Source: Actinomycetota bacterium (lineage in GTDB: Bacteria > Acidobacteriota > Blastocatellia > Chloracidobacteriales > Chloracidobacteriaceae). Taken from it: a stretch of 5,705 nt of DNA. Shown one piece after another: positions 5,406 to 5,705 of the stretch (its first letter is position 1; each line of letters starts with the position of its first letter). The notes below the pieces were generated by a model. It had not been told where the DNA came from, did no database searches, and saw only the letters and a list, made by a program, of their open reading frames with translations. Position numbers and translations under genes: made by a program. Where the stretch lies: positions 1 through 5,705 of the forward strand of contig JAAFHI010000268.1 of NCBI GenBank assembly GCA_013298335.1, in the 5' to 3' direction.

Positions 5406-5468
5406 ATGCCGAAACGCGCTCCCTACTTTCACGTGTACATCGGTTTGATGGTCGTGTTCGCGTCGTAG
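5406..5468 (+). pseudogene. truncated third copy of the export leader (5' gene fragment)
   Basis: The frame from ATG 5406 encodes 20 residues that match the first 20 of the protease-like protein at 4383 except M12 to I, then stops at TAG 5466-5468. An in-frame ATG at 5400 would add two residues. A purine-rich GGAAAGGG (5388-5395) precedes it. The identity with 4379-4411 is perfect for 33 bases (5402-5434). The five differences within the 20 codons are all at third codon positions, and four are silent. The match ends at TCGTA, where TAC (Tyr) in the intact gene becomes TAG and the sequences then diverge. It is most simply the 5' remnant of a third paralogue cut by a rearrangement; a functional small membrane peptide is less likely but not excluded. 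Confidence 0.7.
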
Positions 5469-5492
5469 GGGAAAGGGGTTAGAAGGAAAAGA

Positions 5493-5705
5493 ATGACACC
5501 TCGGCTGACAATCACCAATTTTCAACCGGCTTCTTCACCAATAACCGATCCCGTTACCAAATTCGGAGGTCAACCGACGTGGCTTACCGAACCTCAGTGG
5601 CCGATAAGCGAGGCATGGGACGTCCCCATGAGGTTTCTTTGCCAGATCGAGATTCCATCCTTTCTTTCTTCAACCCAGCGACTTGCCTACATTTTTGTCA
5701 CCTAC
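5493..5705 (+). CDS. YwqG/DUF1963 family protein, N-terminal part (runs off the right edge)
   Basis: The open frame runs from ATG 5493 through the window end and gives the first 71 residues. AAGGA (5483-5487) lies 5 bases upstream. Residues 22-58 contain the family signature TKFGGQPTWLTEPQWP, a short linker, VPMRFLCQIEIP, and then FLSSTQRLAYIFVTY, matching the KFGGxPxWLxxPQWPxS ... PMxFxxQI pattern of YwqG (DUF1963) proteins. These are soluble cytoplasmic proteins without established enzymatic function. There is no signal peptide. Codon use differs from the upstream genes: ATA, CTT, TCT and TCA appear frequently and GC is lower, suggesting recent arrival. Its start lies 24 bases after the stop of the truncated leader, so the breakpoint of the rearrangement is probably between 5466 and 5492. 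Confidence 0.85.
   Translation, partial: MTPRLTITNFQPASSPITDPVTKFGGQPTWLTEPQWPISEAWDVPMRFLCQIEIPSFLSSTQRLAYIFVTY

Noticed and set aside
4155..5525. Two - strand frames (4155-4505 and 4983-5525) that share a common peptide segment containing VKVGSAFRH
   Set aside because: The shared peptide is only the antisense reading of the duplicated leader DNA at 4379-4411 and 5402-5434, not a real repeated protein motif.

Overview
The window is a GC-rich stretch of bacterial chromosome in which every supported gene lies on the + strand. It reads as ordinary genomic DNA: there is no rRNA, tRNA, CRISPR array, transposase or phage gene. A DUF1844 protein, heptameric intergenic repeats and a secreted subtilase with a calcium-binding-type acidic insert would fit a Gram-negative lineage such as the PVC group (Lentisphaerota, Kiritimatiellota, Verrucomicrobiota, Planctomycetota) or a relative. 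That placement is inference only; no marker gene is present to confirm it.

Left part (1-2702): the 3' end of an unrecognised gene (3-245) is followed by a long gene for an all-helical protein with a helix-hairpin-helix-like segment and a C-terminal coiled coil (364-1716; an ATG at 307 is also possible). Three abutting short-tandem-repeat blocks (1727-1866) fill the gap before a DUF1844 gene (1871-2293). Two strong hairpins follow (2303-2339 and 2365-2389), the second resembling a terminator. Next comes a 93-residue protein (2421-2702) whose motif pattern resembles a small family with a SLGCP-type core.

Right part (2740-5705): a secreted or membrane-tethered subtilisin-like (S8) protease with propeptide and intact triad (2756-4162) ends in a textbook intrinsic terminator (4198-4231). 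It is followed by an HtrA/trypsin-like protein in which all three catalytic positions appear substituted, so it is a likely pseudoprotease (4383-5375). Both proteins start with nearly the same export leader (KRxPxFH, then Gly and a Val-rich core ending in ASxA). A third copy of this leader (5406-5468) is cut off after 20 codons by a TAG. Immediately after it comes a YwqG/DUF1963 gene (5493 to the right edge) with visibly lower GC and different codon use.

The most unusual features are the thrice-repeated leader, the combination of an active protease with a dead protease-like protein behind a common leader, and the three five-unit repeat blocks in front of the DUF1844 gene. A shared export route or a processing relationship between the protease and the pseudoprotease is a hypothesis, not something the sequence proves.
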